Assembly: GCF_003122485.1 (NCBI RefSeq)
Contig: NZ_JRFU01000009.1
Span: forward strand, 1 to 64,000
Reading direction: 5' to 3'
Length of the DNA: 64,000 bases
From: Eubacterium ramulus
Lineage (GTDB): Bacteria > Bacillota > Clostridia > Lachnospirales > Lachnospiraceae
The notes below the pieces were generated by a model, which made no database searches, was not told the origin of the DNA, and was given only the letters and a program-made list of their open reading frames with translations. A program made the position numbers and the translations under genes. Below, piece by piece: positions 62,815-64,000 of this stretch. The first letter of the stretch is position 1. Each line of letters opens with the position of its first letter.

Positions 62815-64000
62815 ATGAAGAAAAAGAAGCGGAAAATAGTACGTTATCGCAGACGCTTTCATCTGAATATCGGCATTATTATATTTTTATTTGTATTTAT
62901 CTATTTTGTGATCTATCTGATTTCCTATCTGACACAGAATAATATTTCTGCCTATGAGGTACAGTATGGTCAGATCGCACGAAACAGAACGTATACTGGA
63001 TTGATTCTCCGTCCGGAGCAGGTATTCTACAGTCAGAATACCGGAGATATTAATTATTATAAAAAAGAAGGAGACAAAGCAGGATACAATGACCTGATCT
63101 GTTCCGTTGATAAGACCGGAAACATTTCCTCTGAGATTTCTCAGGCAGGACTGGATGCAACGAACCTGTCAAATGATGAATTGTTAAAGATTCAGAATTC
63201 CATCACGAATTATGTTTCCTCTTTTTCCAATATGCAGTTTTATAATGTGTATTCTTTCAAGGAAAATGTGAATGCACAGATTCAGGAGAACCTGTATATC
63301 AATGCATTGAACGATCTGTCCGACCAGACGGATTCTGCAGTTTCACAGAATACATTTTCTTTTGAGCGGACGTCTGTAGATGGTATCCTTGCCTTGTATA
63401 CCGATGGTTACGAGGATGTTACAGCAGATTCCTTTACTGCGGATATGTACAATCCGGCATCTTATACGAAGACGAATCTGAAGGGCAATACGCAGATCAC
63501 ATCGGGACAGGCTATGTACAAGATCGCTACCAGTGAGAACTGGTCGATCATGGTTCCGGTTACGGATGAGGAAGCAGCGCGTTATCAGGAAGAAATCGGA
63601 GAAAATTCGGATTCTTTCGTTTTGCATGTGAAATTCCGGAAAGATGATACGGAGACAAATGCAACGACTTATATTAAGGATCTGGATGGGCAGAAATTTT
63701 TACAGTTGAATCTGAACAATTCCATGGTACGCTTTGTGTCAGACCGTTATATAGAAGTGGAACTTGGTTCGGATAAGAACACCGGTCTGAAGATACCAAA
63801 TTCTGCGATCGTAGAAAAAGAGTTTCTGGTCGTACCGAAAAAGTATGTCGGAAAAGGGGATAACTCCTCCAGTGACGGTGTGATCAAGATCACAAAGGAT
63901 AAACGCGGAAAAGAATCCGCGGAATTTGTATCGATCAATGCGTACGCGGAAACAGACGACAGTTATTATGTATCACAGGATAATCTGTCTGTGGGTGATA
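62815..64000 (+). CDS. HlyD-family adaptor-like membrane protein, 3' end outside the window
   Basis: The reading frame is open from 62815 through the last base (395 codons plus one base). It starts with a strongly basic cytosolic end (KKKKRKIVRYRRR), a membrane helix (about residues 19-39, NIGIIIFLFVFIYFVIYLISYL in parts), then a long extracytoplasmic beta-rich region with ISAYEVQYGQIARNRTYTGLILRPEQV, typical of HlyD/efflux adaptor barrels, and a coiled part near residues 95-200. In related genomes a similar protein precedes yggS and sepF, which would be the next genes. Role unknown. Confidence 0.8.
   Translation, partial: MKKKKRKIVRYRRRFHLNIGIIIFLFVFIYFVIYLISYLTQNNISAYEVQYGQIARNRTYTGLILRPEQVFYSQNTGDINYYKKEGDKAGYNDLICSVDKTGNISSEISQAGLDATNLSNDELLKIQNSITNYVSSFSNMQFYNVYSFKENVNAQIQENLYINALNDLSDQTDSAVSQNTFSFERTSVDGILALYTDGYEDVTADSFTADMYNPASYTKTNLKGNTQITSGQAMYKIATSENWSIMVPVTDEEAARYQEEIGENSDSFVLHVKFRKDDTETNATTYIKDLDGQKFLQLNLNNSMVRFVSDRYIEVELGSDKNTGLKIPNSAIVEKEFLVVPKKYVGKGDNSSSDGVIKITKDKRGKESAEFVSINAYAETDDSYYVSQDNLSVGD

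Noticed and set aside
1-64000. CRISPR arrays, rRNA, tRNA, phage genes or insertion sequences
   Set aside because: No regularly spaced repeats, transposase or integrase motifs, or tRNA cloverleaf sequences were seen in the intergenic regions.

Overview
The window is a gene-dense, moderately AT-rich stretch of chromosome from a spore-forming anaerobic Bacillota, most likely a member of the Lachnospiraceae. The evidence is protein family content: DUF5716/DUF5717 proteins, a SEDS-PBP pair downstream of ruvB-zapA-U32, GerW/YtfJ, YqfC and YqfD sporulation proteins, the rpmB-asp23-yloV-recG block, and the mre-PBP2-minD-rodA-mgsA block. I see no rRNA, tRNA, CRISPR array, phage gene or insertion sequence. 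It looks like vertically inherited core genome, and the unusual features lie in gene architecture and regulation.

Layout: 1-7.2 kb holds ruvB, zapA, a U32 peptidase-family protein, a SEDS glycosyltransferase whose 3' end overlaps a class B PBP by 194 nt in another frame, and a NUDIX hydrolase. 7.3-9.5 kb is a sporulation group (a 114-aa protein, DUF2953/YtfI, GerW/YtfJ and a 51-aa membrane peptide). 9.6-14.2 kb holds rpmB on the minus strand, then asp23-like, fakA-like and recG. A minus-strand ClC anion transporter follows. 15.8-21.1 kb is a tight three-gene unit of unknown function: a 1042-aa DUF5717 protein, an actin/Hsp70-fold-like DUF5716 protein and a TPR-like protein. It is the best candidate here for an undescribed system. 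21.1-25.6 kb is the pantothenate/CoA operon (DUF2520 protein, panB, panC, panD, coaBC) behind a clear promoter and a foldable leader. 25.7-28.9 kb is a copper operon (CsoR operator, csoR, copA with a CopZ domain fused to its C terminus).

29-34.1 kb carries a HAD-hydrolase/secreted-nuclease fusion, a divergent AraC-MATE pair and xpt. 34.2-42.2 kb runs rlmH, yqfC, yqfD, phoH, ybeY, a DUF3048 lipoprotein, a SpoVB/MurJ-type flippase, a BofC-like protein and a DUF308 membrane protein. 42.2-52.4 kb has two FAD oxidoreductases, mutS, mutL, miaA and a YnbB-type PLP lyase. 52.5-61.8 kb is the cell-shape cluster: radC, mreB, mreC, mreD, a large PBP2, minD (without minC or minE), rodA, mgsA (with Ser in place of the catalytic Asp) and a D,D-carboxypeptidase. 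The end carries a small P-loop protein, a DUF378 protein and the start of a HlyD-like adaptor that runs off the window.

The main theme is envelope growth and division, with two SEDS-PBP pairs, MreBCD, ZapA, a flippase and a carboxypeptidase, together with genome maintenance (RuvB, RecG, MutSL, RadC) and sporulation. Several cistrons overlap by ATGA or TAATG junctions, which points to long co-transcribed units. Database comparisons could not be run. Family assignments rest on motifs visible in the translations and on recalled family knowledge.
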